Positions 1 to 11,200 of a DNA stretch of 64,000 nt are shown one piece after another. Origin of the DNA: Pseudomonas sp. N040 (GTDB lineage: Bacteria > Pseudomonadota > Gammaproteobacteria > Pseudomonadales > Pseudomonadaceae). Each line of letters starts with the position of its first letter. Position 1 is the stretch's first letter. The notes beneath the pieces were generated by a model, which saw only the letters and a list, made by a program, of their open reading frames with translations, did not search any database and was not told the DNA's origin. Where the stretch lies: positions 1-64,000 of the forward strand of contig NZ_JADOBE010000010.1 of NCBI RefSeq assembly GCF_015637705.1, in the 5' to 3' direction. A program made the position numbers and the translations under genes.

Positions 1-95
1 CATTCCAGGGCATAGTGGTTTCCCGGCAAGGTTGGCTCGCCGGAAGTGTCAACCATGTCCCCGCACACCTGTCAGCTATGTGTCCGGTCTATACA
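1..95 (-). mobile_element. End of an IS481-like insertion sequence (partial, runs off the window)
   Basis: On the minus strand the segment starts with TGTATAGACCGGACA at 95. It carries repeated TGACA-type motifs and reaches an ATG at 13-11 preceded by GGAAA, opening a frame beginning Met-Pro-Trp-Asn. A Met-Pro-Trp start and a TGT terminus are typical of IS481-family transposases. Only four codons are visible, so the family call rests on this start and the leader layout. The outer end abuts a genomic repeat that it appears to interrupt. Confidence 0.4.
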
Positions 96-144
96 GCTTG
101 TGCAAAGAGAAAGTAACCAAAGAGAAAGCACCCCCGGCATCCGG
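96..144 (-). repeat. Dispersed intergenic repeat A, copy 1 (interrupted)
   Basis: Read on the minus strand, this contains CCGGATGCCGGGGG followed by two TTTCTCTTTG blocks and ends CTTTGCACAAG, exactly where the IS-like end starts. The same string order occurs at 534-600 and 18482-18530. It is non-coding. Confidence 0.6.
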
Positions 145-533
145 CCCCGAGCGCTGCGCGCTCGGGGTGCGTTCGATCCATCGCTGCTCCAGGGGCCCGC
201 TGCGATGGGCCGTCCATGGCCCAGCGCAGCTTTCGTCGCATCCATGCGACTCAACCCCCTCCGCACCGATTCCGCTCACCCTCCTGACGGGACTTCCAGT
301 CCGTGCGCACCCGGAAATATATCGATCGGTTTGGTAGGGCGGGTGCAACCCGCGCGGCAACGGCGGGTTAGCTGGTTCGGCTGGCGACCAGGCCCCGTCA
401 GGAGGCCGAGTGCAGGTGCTGTGCAGAGGGGCATTTGGCAGGGATGCCAAATGAGGAACGATGGGCCAGGGATGGCCCTTCGCGACGACCCTCGGAACAG
501 CGCCGGAGCGAGGGCAGTCGAGCGCAGCGAGAC
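145..533. other. Gene-free stretch with hairpins
   Basis: No convincing gene. A strong hairpin lies at 145-167 (CCCCGAGCG stem). Two GGCCATGGA/GGCCAGGGATGGCC-type palindromes lie near 206-220 and 466-481. A GTAGGGCGGGTGCAACCCG motif near 336-352 recurs at 18601-18620. Long open frames here are artefacts of high GC. Confidence 0.5.
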
Positions 534-600
534 CCGGATGCCGGGGGGTGTTTCTTTTGCTTACTTTTCTTTGCACAAGCAAAGAAAAGTGAGGCGCCCA
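534..600 (+). repeat. Dispersed intergenic repeat A, copy 2
   Basis: CCGGATGCCGGGGGG, then T-rich TTTCTTTTGCTTACTTTTC, then TTTGCACAAGCAAAGAAAAG, which can fold into a hairpin around ACAAG. It is inverted relative to copy 1, so 96-600 is bracketed by inverted copies. The remaining 601-749 up to the batD stop shows nothing recognisable. Confidence 0.6.
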
Positions 601-749
601 GGAGGGCGCAACCCACCGGCTCGGCCCGCCACGACAATCGGCATGGCCTCTAAACCCAAGCCCCTCGGCATGGCCAGTCCGGCGCCAGGTTGCCGGGCGG
701 GTTGCAGCCGCCCGGCCAGATTGCGCAGGGCGAGCGCAGCCGCCCAGCC

Positions 750-2390
750 TCAGCGCGGATACAGCGGCGGCAGCGGGCTGGTTTCGGCCTGGGTGGTGGT
801 GGCGGTGGCCGGCGGCATGTTGCGGATGGCCTGCCACAGGTCCTTGCCATCCCAGCTCACCTCGCTGGGGCTGTACAGCACCCCGTTGAGCCCGTCGAGG
901 GCTTCCGACAGCGGCGCAAAGCGCGCCGCCATGTCGGCCAGGGTTTCCGGTTGCTGGCGCGCCCAGGCATCCAGGGCCTGGCGGGTGAGGGCGGCATCGT
1001 TGGCCTGGCAGGCGCGCTTGAGTTCATCGAGCAGGGTGCGCGGGCTGGGCCCGGTCTGCACCGTGGCGACGATCGCCGGCTGCCGGCGCGCCCGCCACCA
1101 GAGGCCGAAGCCGAGCAGGGTGGTGCACAGCAACAGGCCGCTGGCCAGCTGCCAGGGCCACAGCAGGGGCTGGTTGCCGGCCACCAGCGTGGCCGGATCG
1201 CCGCTGGGTGCCTGGCCCAGCAACAGGCTCGGGTTGTCGCCGATCCTGAGGGTGCGGGCCGGCAGTGCGGTACGGATCAGGCGATCTTCCTCGGTGTTCC
1301 ACCAGACCACCTCGATGGCCGGCAGGAGCAGCTCGCCACTCTGGGTCGGTACCAGCGCCTGGCGTTCTTCGCGGCTGCCGATCACCCCGTTGGCGCTGGT
1401 CTGGCTGGCCAACTTGGGCTGTTCCGGATAGTGGCGCAGGCCGCCGGGCAGGTTCTCCGGCAGCGGCGGCAGTTGCGCGGCCGACAGGCCGTCGACCTTC
1501 AGCAGCAGGCTGCGGGTCACCGATTCACCGACTTGCAGGTTGTCCGGCTCCGGGTTCCAGGCCTCGTTCAGGCTCAGTGCGCGCGCCGGCAACCAGGCCG
1601 CGTCGGCCGGGTAGCCGGCCGGTTTGGCCTTGACCTGCAGCGGGATGCTCGGCGACTTCAGCTGGGTCGGCTTGCCGAAGGACATGAAGCCGGAACTGTT
1701 CGAGCGATTCGCCAGGGTGGCGCTGAAGGTCAGCGCGGGGATGCTCAGCTCGCCACTCTTCTGCGGGAAGATCGCGTAGTTGAGTTCGATCACGCCATGC
1801 CGCACGCCGTTGATGTCCTTCTCGTAGGTGCGCGCGGCACCCAGTTGCTCGACGCGCGCGTCGGGCATTTTCAGCGGGGTCAGGCTGCTGTCGTTGTACA
1901 GCGATACCGAGTGGTAGATGCGCAGGGTCAGCACGGCCTGCGCCTGCACATAAACACTGTCGTGGTCGAGGCTGGCGTCGATGAAGATCGGTGCGCTGGA
2001 GGCGCTGGCGCTACCGTCGTCCTGGCTGACCTGCAGGCGGATCGGCTGGCTGCGCAGTTCACCCAGTTGCAGTGGCGGTATTTCCAGCTCGCCGCTGCGC
2101 CGCGGCCGCAGGCTGACCGTCCAGGTGGTGGTGGCGCTGGTGCTGCCATTGATGCTGCTGAGCTGGTTCAGCTGGCGACTGCCGAGCACTTCGAAGTCCT
2201 GCTCCAGCGGTGCCAGGTCGGGTTTGCCGAACAGTGTCGGGTCATCCGACTGCAGGCGCAGCTCGACGGTTTCGCCCTGGCTCAGGTGGCTGCGCTCGAC
2301 GCTGGCGGTGAAGCTGGCGGCGCCGGCCTGGGCGGTCAGCAGAAGGAGCAGCAGGCTGCTGGCGAGCAGGGCTCTGGGGGAACGCATCAT
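750..2390 (-). CDS. batD: BatD family protein
   Basis: This 546-residue envelope protein ends the Bat (aerotolerance) operon. It has an N-terminal signal peptide (about residues 1-25, Leu-rich, ending AQAGAA) and long beta-rich periplasmic repeats. A single membrane segment near residues 405-430 (LASGLLLCTTLLGFGLWW) is followed by a cytoplasmic tail of about 110 residues. The start overlaps the previous gene's stop by four bases (ATGA), so translation is coupled. BatD proteins accompany VWA and MoxR proteins and are thought to form a membrane complex; the molecular role is not established. Confidence 0.87.
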   Translation of the reverse strand: MMRSPRALLASSLLLLLLTAQAGAASFTASVERSHLSQGETVELRLQSDDPTLFGKPDLAPLEQDFEVLGSRQLNQLSSINGSTSATTTWTVSLRPRRSGELEIPPLQLGELRSQPIRLQVSQDDGSASASSAPIFIDASLDHDSVYVQAQAVLTLRIYHSVSLYNDSSLTPLKMPDARVEQLGAARTYEKDINGVRHGVIELNYAIFPQKSGELSIPALTFSATLANRSNSSGFMSFGKPTQLKSPSIPLQVKAKPAGYPADAAWLPARALSLNEAWNPEPDNLQVGESVTRSLLLKVDGLSAAQLPPLPENLPGGLRHYPEQPKLASQTSANGVIGSREERQALVPTQSGELLLPAIEVVWWNTEEDRLIRTALPARTLRIGDNPSLLLGQAPSGDPATLVAGNQPLLWPWQLASGLLLCTTLLGFGLWWRARRQPAIVATVQTGPSPRTLLDELKRACQANDAALTRQALDAWARQQPETLADMAARFAPLSEALDGLNGVLYSPSEVSWDGKDLWQAIRNMPPATATTTQAETSPLPPLYPR

Positions 2391-4318
2391 GGCAAATTTT
2401 CCTGGCGTTGTTGCTGTTCATACCAGAACTTGCGGCGCAGCAGTTCTGCCGGATCATCCGGAATCTGCCGCAGCCATTGTTCGAGGGCCTGGCGACTTTC
2501 CTCGTCCAGCGGTGGGGCGCTGTTGCCCGGTTCGGCGTCGCCCGGCTGGCCGGGCAACCCGGCGCCGGTTGCGCTCGGGGTGTGGGACGGGCGTCCGCGC
2601 GGGGCCTGGCCGGGATTGCCGTCAAGGCTCTCGCTGGCGGCGTCGGCCCCGGCCTGGCCGGCGCCGGTGGTCGGGTCGGTGGCGTTTTCCGCTGCCGCCG
2701 CCGGCTGCTTGCCGGCTGGCTCTGGCGTTGCCGGCGGCGTGCCTGGCTGGGCCGGCTGCCCGGCCTCGGCGCCCGCCTGCGCCGGCCCGGCGGCGGCTGC
2801 CTGCGGTGTGCTGGCGGGAGCCTCCGGCGTCTGCGCCTGCGGCCGGTCAGCCTTGCCCGGCGACGGTGACGGCGACGAACCTGGCGAGGCAGATGGCGGT
2901 TGCCGGGCGTCCTCGCCCGGCTGCCCGGCGGCTGCTTCCTGCGCCTGCTGCTGTTCTTTCTGCTGGCGCAGCAGGTCTTCGACCAGGGCCCTGTTCTGCC
3001 GTGCCTGGGCCAGCTCCGGATCGCGCTCCAGCGCGGTGTCGTAGGCGTCCAGTGCCGCTTCCAGGTCGCCATTTTGCGCCAGCGCGTTGCCGCGGTTGTA
3101 GTGGTCGGCGCTGCTGTCACCTTGATTGAAGCGGCTGGCGGCATCCGTGTATTTGCCCGCCTGGTACAGCGCGATACCTTGCCATTGCGGGTCGGCAAAC
3201 TGCTCGGCGGCCGCGGCTGGCTGCTGTTTCTGCAGCAGCCGGGCACCCTGCTGGTCGGGGGTCAGCCACAGGTCGATGAACTCGAAGGCATACACCGGGC
3301 GCGGCATGACCAGCAGCAGCGGCAGCACCAGCAGCCAGCCACGGCGGCCGGCGCAGGCGGCGAGCAGCAGCAGCGGCAGCAGCAGCCAGTGGCCGGCGTC
3401 GGCCCACAGCTGCAGGCGGGTCGGTTCGCTGGCCTGGCGGGTGCTCTGCGCGCGCTCGAGCAAGTGCAGGCGATCGAGGTCGCGGTTGTCCAGGCTGGCA
3501 CGGCTGTAACGGCCGCCGATGTCGCTGGCGAAGCGCTGCAGGGCGCCTTCGTCCAGGCGCGGCAGGAGGATGCCGCCGTTCTCGTCCTTGAGGAAGCTGC
3601 CGTCGGCCTGGAGGATCGGCGCGCCTTCGGGGGTGCCGACGCCGAGGATGTCCAGGCGGTTGTGCGGCTTGTCGAGCAGCTGGCGGATCGCCTGCTGTTC
3701 GGCGTCATCCAGGCGGGCGCTGATCAGCAGGATGCGGCCCTCGCCGTTGGCGCCCTGCTGCAGCAGCTGCAAGGCCCTGGCCACGCCGAGGTCGGCGCGC
3801 CGGCCGGGCACCGGCATGATCGACGGCTTCAACGCTTCGAGCAGGTTGCGCGCGGTCAGCAGGTCATCGGAAAGCGGTACCAGGCTGTGCGCGCTGCCGG
3901 CATACACGACGATCGCGGTCTGCGCGTCGCCGCGTGCCTCGAGCAGGTCGAGCAGCTTGCGCCGGGCCTGTTCCAGGCGGCTCGGCGGGGTGTCGCTGGC
4001 GAGCATTTCGGCGCTGAGGTCGAGTACCACCACCAGTGGGTCGGCGCGTTTCTGCGGGTGCTCCTCGACCTGCTGCCAGCTCGGCCCGAGCAGGGCCAGC
4101 AGGCCGAGCAGCCAGGCGGCGGCCAGCGCCAGCCAGGGCAGGCGACTGCGGCGCTGGTCGCCACCGAGCAGCAGGATCGGCTGGAAGGCTGGCGGGATCA
4201 GTGCCTGCCAGCGGCCGCTGCGGTGCGGGCGGTGCCACAGCTGCCAGCCCAGCCAGAGCAGCAGCGGCAGCAGGAGCAGCCAGCCGGGGCGCAACCAGTG
4301 CGGCCAGAGTGCGCTCAT
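2387..4318 (-). CDS. BatB/BatC fusion: VWA domain plus TPR
   Basis: About 643 residues. Two N-terminal membrane helices (PGWLLLLPLLLWLGWQLW and LPWLALAAAWLLGLLALLG) precede a von Willebrand A domain at about 80-280. Another hydrophobic pair lies near 300-350. A TPR unit (about 390-460, HYNRGNALAQNGDLEAALDAY) is followed by a Pro/Ala/Gly-rich low-complexity tail. The metal-site motif reads DLSAE rather than the classic DxSxS seen in the neighbouring BatA, so metal binding may be altered. The start at 4318 was chosen because its ATGA overlaps the batA stop and it begins MSALWPHWL; an upstream in-frame ATG lies inside batA. Confidence 0.85.
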   Translation of the reverse strand: MSALWPHWLRPGWLLLLPLLLWLGWQLWHRPHRSGRWQALIPPAFQPILLLGGDQRRSRLPWLALAAAWLLGLLALLGPSWQQVEEHPQKRADPLVVVLDLSAEMLASDTPPSRLEQARRKLLDLLEARGDAQTAIVVYAGSAHSLVPLSDDLLTARNLLEALKPSIMPVPGRRADLGVARALQLLQQGANGEGRILLISARLDDAEQQAIRQLLDKPHNRLDILGVGTPEGAPILQADGSFLKDENGGILLPRLDEGALQRFASDIGGRYSRASLDNRDLDRLHLLERAQSTRQASEPTRLQLWADAGHWLLLPLLLLAACAGRRGWLLVLPLLLVMPRPVYAFEFIDLWLTPDQQGARLLQKQQPAAAAEQFADPQWQGIALYQAGKYTDAASRFNQGDSSADHYNRGNALAQNGDLEAALDAYDTALERDPELAQARQNRALVEDLLRQQKEQQQAQEAAAGQPGEDARQPPSASPGSSPSPSPGKADRPQAQTPEAPASTPQAAAAGPAQAGAEAGQPAQPGTPPATPEPAGKQPAAAAENATDPTTGAGQAGADAASESLDGNPGQAPRGRPSHTPSATGAGLPGQPGDAEPGNSAPPLDEESRQALEQWLRQIPDDPAELLRRKFWYEQQQRQENLP

Positions 4319-5346
4319 GGCTGCCTCCGCAGTAACCGGCGGGCCTGGCCGCGGGCTTTGTGCCAGGCCTGCGGCCACAGTTCGCCGGCCACCAGCAGCA
4401 TGCTCAGCAGCATGGCCAGGCCCAGCGGCCAGGGAAACAGCGGTTGCGCCGGGCGCGCCTGGGTGGGTTGCTGGGCGACCGGCTCCAGTTGGTCGAGGAC
4501 CTGGCTGATCTGCGCCAGTTCGCCGGCATCGCGGGCGCGGAAGTACTGGCCACCGGTGGCGGCGGCAATCGCAGTGAGTTGCGGCTCGTCGAGATCAAGG
4601 CCCGGATTCATCCCGAGCAACCCGCCAATGCCGCCGCTGGCGGGGTCGGCACCGATGCCGATGGTGTAGATCTTCACCCCTTGTTCGGCGGCCAGCTGGG
4701 CGGCGGTCAGCGGCTCGATCTGGCCGGCGGTGTTGGCGCCATCGGTCACCAGCACCAGCACGCGGCTCTGCGCCGGGCGTTCGCGCAGGCGCTTGACGCC
4801 CAGGCCGATGGCATCGCCGATGGCGGTGTTCTTCCCGGCGATGCCGATCAGCGCTTCCTCCAGCCAGGTCTTCACCGTCTGCCGGTCGAAGGTCAGCGGC
4901 GCCTGCAGGTAGGCCTGGGTGCCGAACAGGATCAGCCCGAGGCGATCACCCTGGCGGCCGTCGATGAACTCGCCGATCAGCCCCTTGACCAGTTCCAGGC
5001 GGCTGACTTCCTCGCCGTGCCAGCGCATGTCGGTGTAATCCATGGAGCCGGAGACATCCACCGCGAGCATCAGGTCGCGTCCGCTGGACGGCACCGGCAG
5101 GGGCTCGCCGACCCATTCCGGGCGCGCCGCGGCCAGCACCAGGAGCAGCCAGACCAGTACCAGCGGGGCGTGCTGGCGCAGGTCCGGCAGGGTCTTGCGG
5201 GCGCGCCGGCCGGCCAGGCTTTCCAGCTCGGCGAGGAAACTTACCTGCAGCGCGGCTTCGCCGCTGTCGGCCGGCGGCAGCAGCCGGCGCAGCAGCCAGG
5301 GCAGCGGCGCGAGCAGGAAGACCCACGGCCAGGTGAACTCAAACAT
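4315..5346 (-). CDS. batA: BatA-like VWA domain membrane protein
   Basis: 343 residues. The N-terminal membrane anchor is FTWPWVFLLAPLPWLL, and a second hydrophobic segment (LVLVWLLLVLAAA) lies near residue 70. The VWA domain has a complete MIDAS: DVSGSM, a downstream Thr, and TDGANT. A C-terminal helix (LFPWPLGLAMLLSMLLVAG) suggests the VWA faces the periplasm between membrane segments, as in other BatA proteins. It overlaps both neighbours by 4-8 bases and belongs to the moxR-bat operon. The family is linked to stress tolerance and metallo-complex assembly with MoxR ATPases. Confidence 0.88.
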   Translation of the reverse strand: MFEFTWPWVFLLAPLPWLLRRLLPPADSGEAALQVSFLAELESLAGRRARKTLPDLRQHAPLVLVWLLLVLAAARPEWVGEPLPVPSSGRDLMLAVDVSGSMDYTDMRWHGEEVSRLELVKGLIGEFIDGRQGDRLGLILFGTQAYLQAPLTFDRQTVKTWLEEALIGIAGKNTAIGDAIGLGVKRLRERPAQSRVLVLVTDGANTAGQIEPLTAAQLAAEQGVKIYTIGIGADPASGGIGGLLGMNPGLDLDEPQLTAIAAATGGQYFRARDAGELAQISQVLDQLEPVAQQPTQARPAQPLFPWPLGLAMLLSMLLVAGELWPQAWHKARGQARRLLRRQP

Positions 5347-5829
5347 GCTTGCGAATCCAGGTGTCCACGGACTTGTTCAGCCCCTCGATGGCGCCGGCAT
5401 CGAGCTTGCACTGGGCACGATAGCCGCCGTCGACCAGCACCATCCAGCGCGTCAGGCCGGCAGCCGGGCAGCGGCTGTCGAGGAAGGCCAGCCAGGCACG
5501 GCCGCTGAGGGTGTGGCTGTGCTGGTTGGGGTAGTGCTCGCGGCACAGGCGCTTGAGCAGGGCATTCAGTTGCTGCAGCCAGAGCCCGGCCGGTTCGCCC
5601 GGCGCCGGCGGTTGCAGTTGCGCCAGTTCGTGCAGGGCGGCCTGGCGCAGCGGATCGAGTTCCTCGGCGCGGGTCGGCTGGCGCGGCTTGCGCCGGAGCC
5701 GGCCACGCAGCCACCAGAGGCCGCAGAACAGCAGCGGCAGGCCGATCAGCAGCAGCCACCAGCCGGGCGCGGGCGGCCACCAGGCGATGGCCGGTGGCGT
5801 GATCGGCGGCTGCAGCTGGTCGAGCGGGT

Positions 5830-5833
<4 letters not shown>
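5339..5833 (-). CDS. DUF4381 domain protein
   Basis: 164 residues. One membrane helix near residues 25-45 (WWLLLIGLPLLFCGLWWL) is followed by a basic stretch and a soluble C-terminal domain. Small proteins of this layout sit between DUF58 and VWA genes in MoxR operons and are classed as DUF4381. It overlaps batA by eight bases and the DUF58 stop by four, so it is co-translated with both. Its biochemical function is unknown. Confidence 0.8.
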
Positions 5834-6768
<935 letters not shown>

Positions 6769-6823
6769 GGCGCCAGGTGCTCAGGGCGGAGAGTCGGCAG
6801 GCGCGCAGCAGCCAGCGTTGCTT

Positions 6824-6885
6824 GTAGGAGCCAGCTTGCTGGCGATGCACTTTCCCCGGTTGATCGCCAGCAAGCTGGCTCCTAC
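6824..6885. repeat. REP-like palindrome (GTAGGAGCCAGCTTGCTGGC)
   Basis: Two perfect 23-base arms, 6824-6846 and 6863-6885, enclose a 16-base loop between moxR and the DUF58 gene. Related copies occur at 15351-15415 and, more diverged, at 51445-51532 and 51580-51653. In an operon such a hairpin may stabilise or attenuate the transcript. Confidence 0.8.
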
Positions 6886-6912
6886 AGGGCCAGTGCAATA
6901 GAACCAGCCGCC

Positions 6913-7872
<960 letters not shown>

Positions 7873-8202
7873 GTGTTGTTCTTCCACCACGGGTAGCTGA
7901 CAGGGGTTGGGCGCAGGCGCGCGCCGTCACTTTAAAGCAATACGGGTCGCTTCGACCAACCGCTGTGCTGCAAGTTTCATTTGCCCGGGTAATGCCGGCG
8001 CGGCGAGCGCTGCGGGTATCCGCGCGCCCGGCCCGGCGTGCCGCCGGTGCAACAAAATGTCGCGCGCAGGCAAGCCCGCCCGGCCGCGCCTCGCTAAGCT
8101 CTGTGTCCAGCGTGACCGCTTGGTCATGGTGCGCCCGGCGGGATGATTCTGCCGGCTCACCTACACTTACCGGTCAATCACCCAGCCCGGCGGAGTACCA
8201 CC
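7873..8202. other. Divergent moxR/gdhB intergenic region
   Basis: About 330 bases between divergent moxR and gdhB. It must hold both promoters, but no box stands out clearly. No RNA gene or repeat was recognised. CGGAG at 8191-8195 is the probable ribosome-binding site of gdhB. Confidence 0.4.
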
Positions 8203-11200
8203 ATGGCGTTCTTCACAGCAGCCAGCAAATCCGATTTCCAGCAACAGTTGCGCGCCGCCCTGGCGCCGCATGTCAGCGAGCAGATCCTGCCGCAGCTGGC
8301 CCTGTTCGCCGAGGGCTTCTTCGGCATCGTGGCGCTGGAAGAGCTGACCCAGCGACGCCTGTCCGACCTGGTGGGCTCCACCCTGTCGGCCTGGCGGCTG
8401 ATCCAGAACTTCAACCCGGCCGAGCCGCAAGTGCATGTGTTCAACCCGGATTTCGAAAAGCACGGCTGGCAGTCGACGCATGCCGCGGTGGAAGTCTTGC
8501 ACCCGGATATCCCGTTCCTGGTCGACTCGGTGCGCATGGAGCTGAGCCGGCGCGGCTACAGCATCCATACCCTGCAGAACAGCGTGTTCAAGGTGCGCCG
8601 CAATGCCCAGGGCGAGTTGCTCGAACTGTATCCGCGCAGTGCCGAGGAGCCCGGCCTGGCGGCCGAGGCGCTGATGTTCCTGGAGATCGACCGCTGCGCC
8701 AGCACCGGTGCCCAGCGCACGCTGGAAAAGGCCCTGCAGGACGTGCTCGGCGATGTGCGGGTGGTGGTGGCCAGTTTTGCCCCGATCAAGGCCAAGGCGC
8801 AGTCACTGCTGGACGCCATGCAGAAGGCCGGCGGCAAGGCCCGCGACAAGGCGGAGCAGGGCGAGATCAACACCTTCCTGGCCTGGCTGCTGGATGACCA
8901 TTTCACCTTCCTCGGCTACGAAGAATTCAGCGTGGTCGACGAGGCCGAGGGTGGCCGGGTGATTTACGCCGAGGATTCCCTGCTCGGGCTGTCCCGGCAG
9001 ATGCGCAGCGGCCTGACCCCGGCTGACCTGCATGTCGAGGCGCAGGCCCTGGCCTACCTGCGCGAGCCGCTGCGCCTGTCGTTTGCCAAGGCCGCGCAGC
9101 CGAGCCGGGTGCACCGGCCGGCCTATCCGGACTATGTCTCGCTGCGCGAGATCGACAGCAAGGGCCGGGTGGTCAAGGAATGCCGCTTCATGGGCCTGTT
9201 CACCTCGGGCGCCTATTCCGCGAGCGTCAAGCAGATCCCCTATATCCGCGGCAAGGTGGCGGAAATTGCCGAGCGTTCCGGTTTCGACAGCAAGGGCCAC
9301 CTGGGCAAGGAGCTGGAGCAGGTACTCGAGGTGCTGCCGCGCGACGACCTGTTCCAGACCCCGGTCGACGACCTGTTTGCCACCGCCATCAGCATCGTGC
9401 AGATCCAGGAGCGCAACAAGCTGCGCCTGTTCCTGCGGCGCGATCCCTACGGGCGCTTCGTCTATGCGCTGGTGTATGTGCCGCGCGATGTCTATTCCAC
9501 CGAGACGCGCCTGAAGATCCAGCAGATCCTGATGGAGCGCCTGCAGGCCACCGACTGCGAGTTCTGGACGTTCTTCTCCGAGTCGCTGCTGGCGCGGGTG
9601 CAGTTCATCCTGCGGGTCGATCCGAAGAACCGCGTGCAGATCGATGTGCCGCTGCTGGAAAAGGAGGTGGTGCTGGCCTGCCGCTCGTGGAAGGACGATT
9701 TCGCCGACCTGATCGTCGAGAGCTTCGGCGAAGCCCAGGGCATGCATGTGCTGGGCGAGTTCCCCGGGGGCTTCCCGGCCGGCTATCGCGAGCGCTTCGC
9801 ACCGAACTTCGCGGTGGTCGACATGCAGCACCTGCTCAGCCTGTCCGAGCAGCGTTCGCTGGTGATGAGCTTCTACCAGCCGCTCAGCCAGGGCGAGCAG
9901 CAGCTGCACTGCAAGCTGTACCACGCCGACACGCCGCTGCCGCTGTCGGATGTGCTGCCGATCCTGGAAAACCTCGGCCTGCGCGTACTCGGCGAGTTTC
10001 CCTTCCGCCTGCGCCGCGCCGACGGCCGCGAGTTCTGGATCCACGACTTCGCCTTCACCACGGTCGCCGGGCTGGACCTGGATATCCAGCAGCTCAACGA
10101 CACCCTGCAGGATGCGTTCATTCATATCGTCAACGGCCAGGCCGAGAACGATGCCTTCAACCGCCTGGTGCTGACTGCCGCCATGCCCTGGCGCGAGGTG
10201 GCGCTGCTGCGTGCCTATGCGCGCTACCTCAAGCAGATCCGCCTGGGCTTCGACCTCAGCTATATCGCCAGTGCCCTGCTCAACCATGCCGAAATTGCCG
10301 GTGAGCTGGTGCGCCTGTTCAAGACCCGCTTCTACCTGGCCCGCAAGCTGACCAGCGCGGATCTGGAGGCGAAGCAGCAGAAGCTCGAGCAGGCGATCCT
10401 CGCCGCCCTGGACAATGTCGCGGTCCTCAACGAGGACCGTATCCTGCGGCGCTACCTGGACCTGATCAAGGCCACCCTGCGCACCAACTTCTACCAGGCC
10501 GATGCCCACGGTCAGGCAAAAGGCTATTTCAGCTTCAAGCTTGATCCGCGGGCGATTCCGGAGATTCCGCGGCCGGTGCCCAAGTACGAGATCTTCGTCT
10601 ACTGCCCGCGCGTCGAGGGCGTGCACCTGCGCTTCGGCGACGTGGCGCGCGGCGGCCTGCGCTGGTCCGACCGCGAGGAGGACTTCCGCACCGAGGTGCT
10701 CGGCCTGGTCAAGGCGCAGCAGGTGAAGAACGCGGTAATCGTGCCGATGGGCGCCAAGGGCGGCTTCATCCCGCGGCGCCTGCCGGTGGGAGGCAGTCGC
10801 GACGAGATCCAGGCCGAGGGCATCGCCTGCTACCGCATCTTCATCAGCGGCCTGCTCGACATCACCGACAACCTCAAGGACGGCAAGGTAGTGCCGCCGG
10901 CCAATGTGGTCCGCCACGACGCTGACGACCCCTACCTGGTGGTGGCAGCCGACAAGGGCACCGCGACCTTCTCCGATATCGCCAACGGCATCGCCCTCGA
11001 CTACGGTTTCTGGCTCGGCGATGCCTTCGCCTCGGGCGGCTCGGCCGGCTACGACCACAAGGGCATGGGCATCACCGCCAAGGGTGCCTGGGTCTCGGTG
11101 CAGCGGCACTTCCGCGAGCGCGGCATCGACGTGCAGAAGGACCTGACCACGGTGATCGGCATCGGTGACATGGCCGGCGACGTGTTCGGCAATGGCCTGC

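Noticed and set aside
46..1431. 461-codon plus-strand frame over the window start and batD
   Set aside because: It runs antisense to batD and through repeat A; Arg/Pro/Ser-rich composition is typical of high-GC shadow frames.
690..3044. 784-codon plus-strand frame
   Set aside because: Antisense to batD and the VWA/TPR gene, which have overlapping starts, signal peptides and family motifs.
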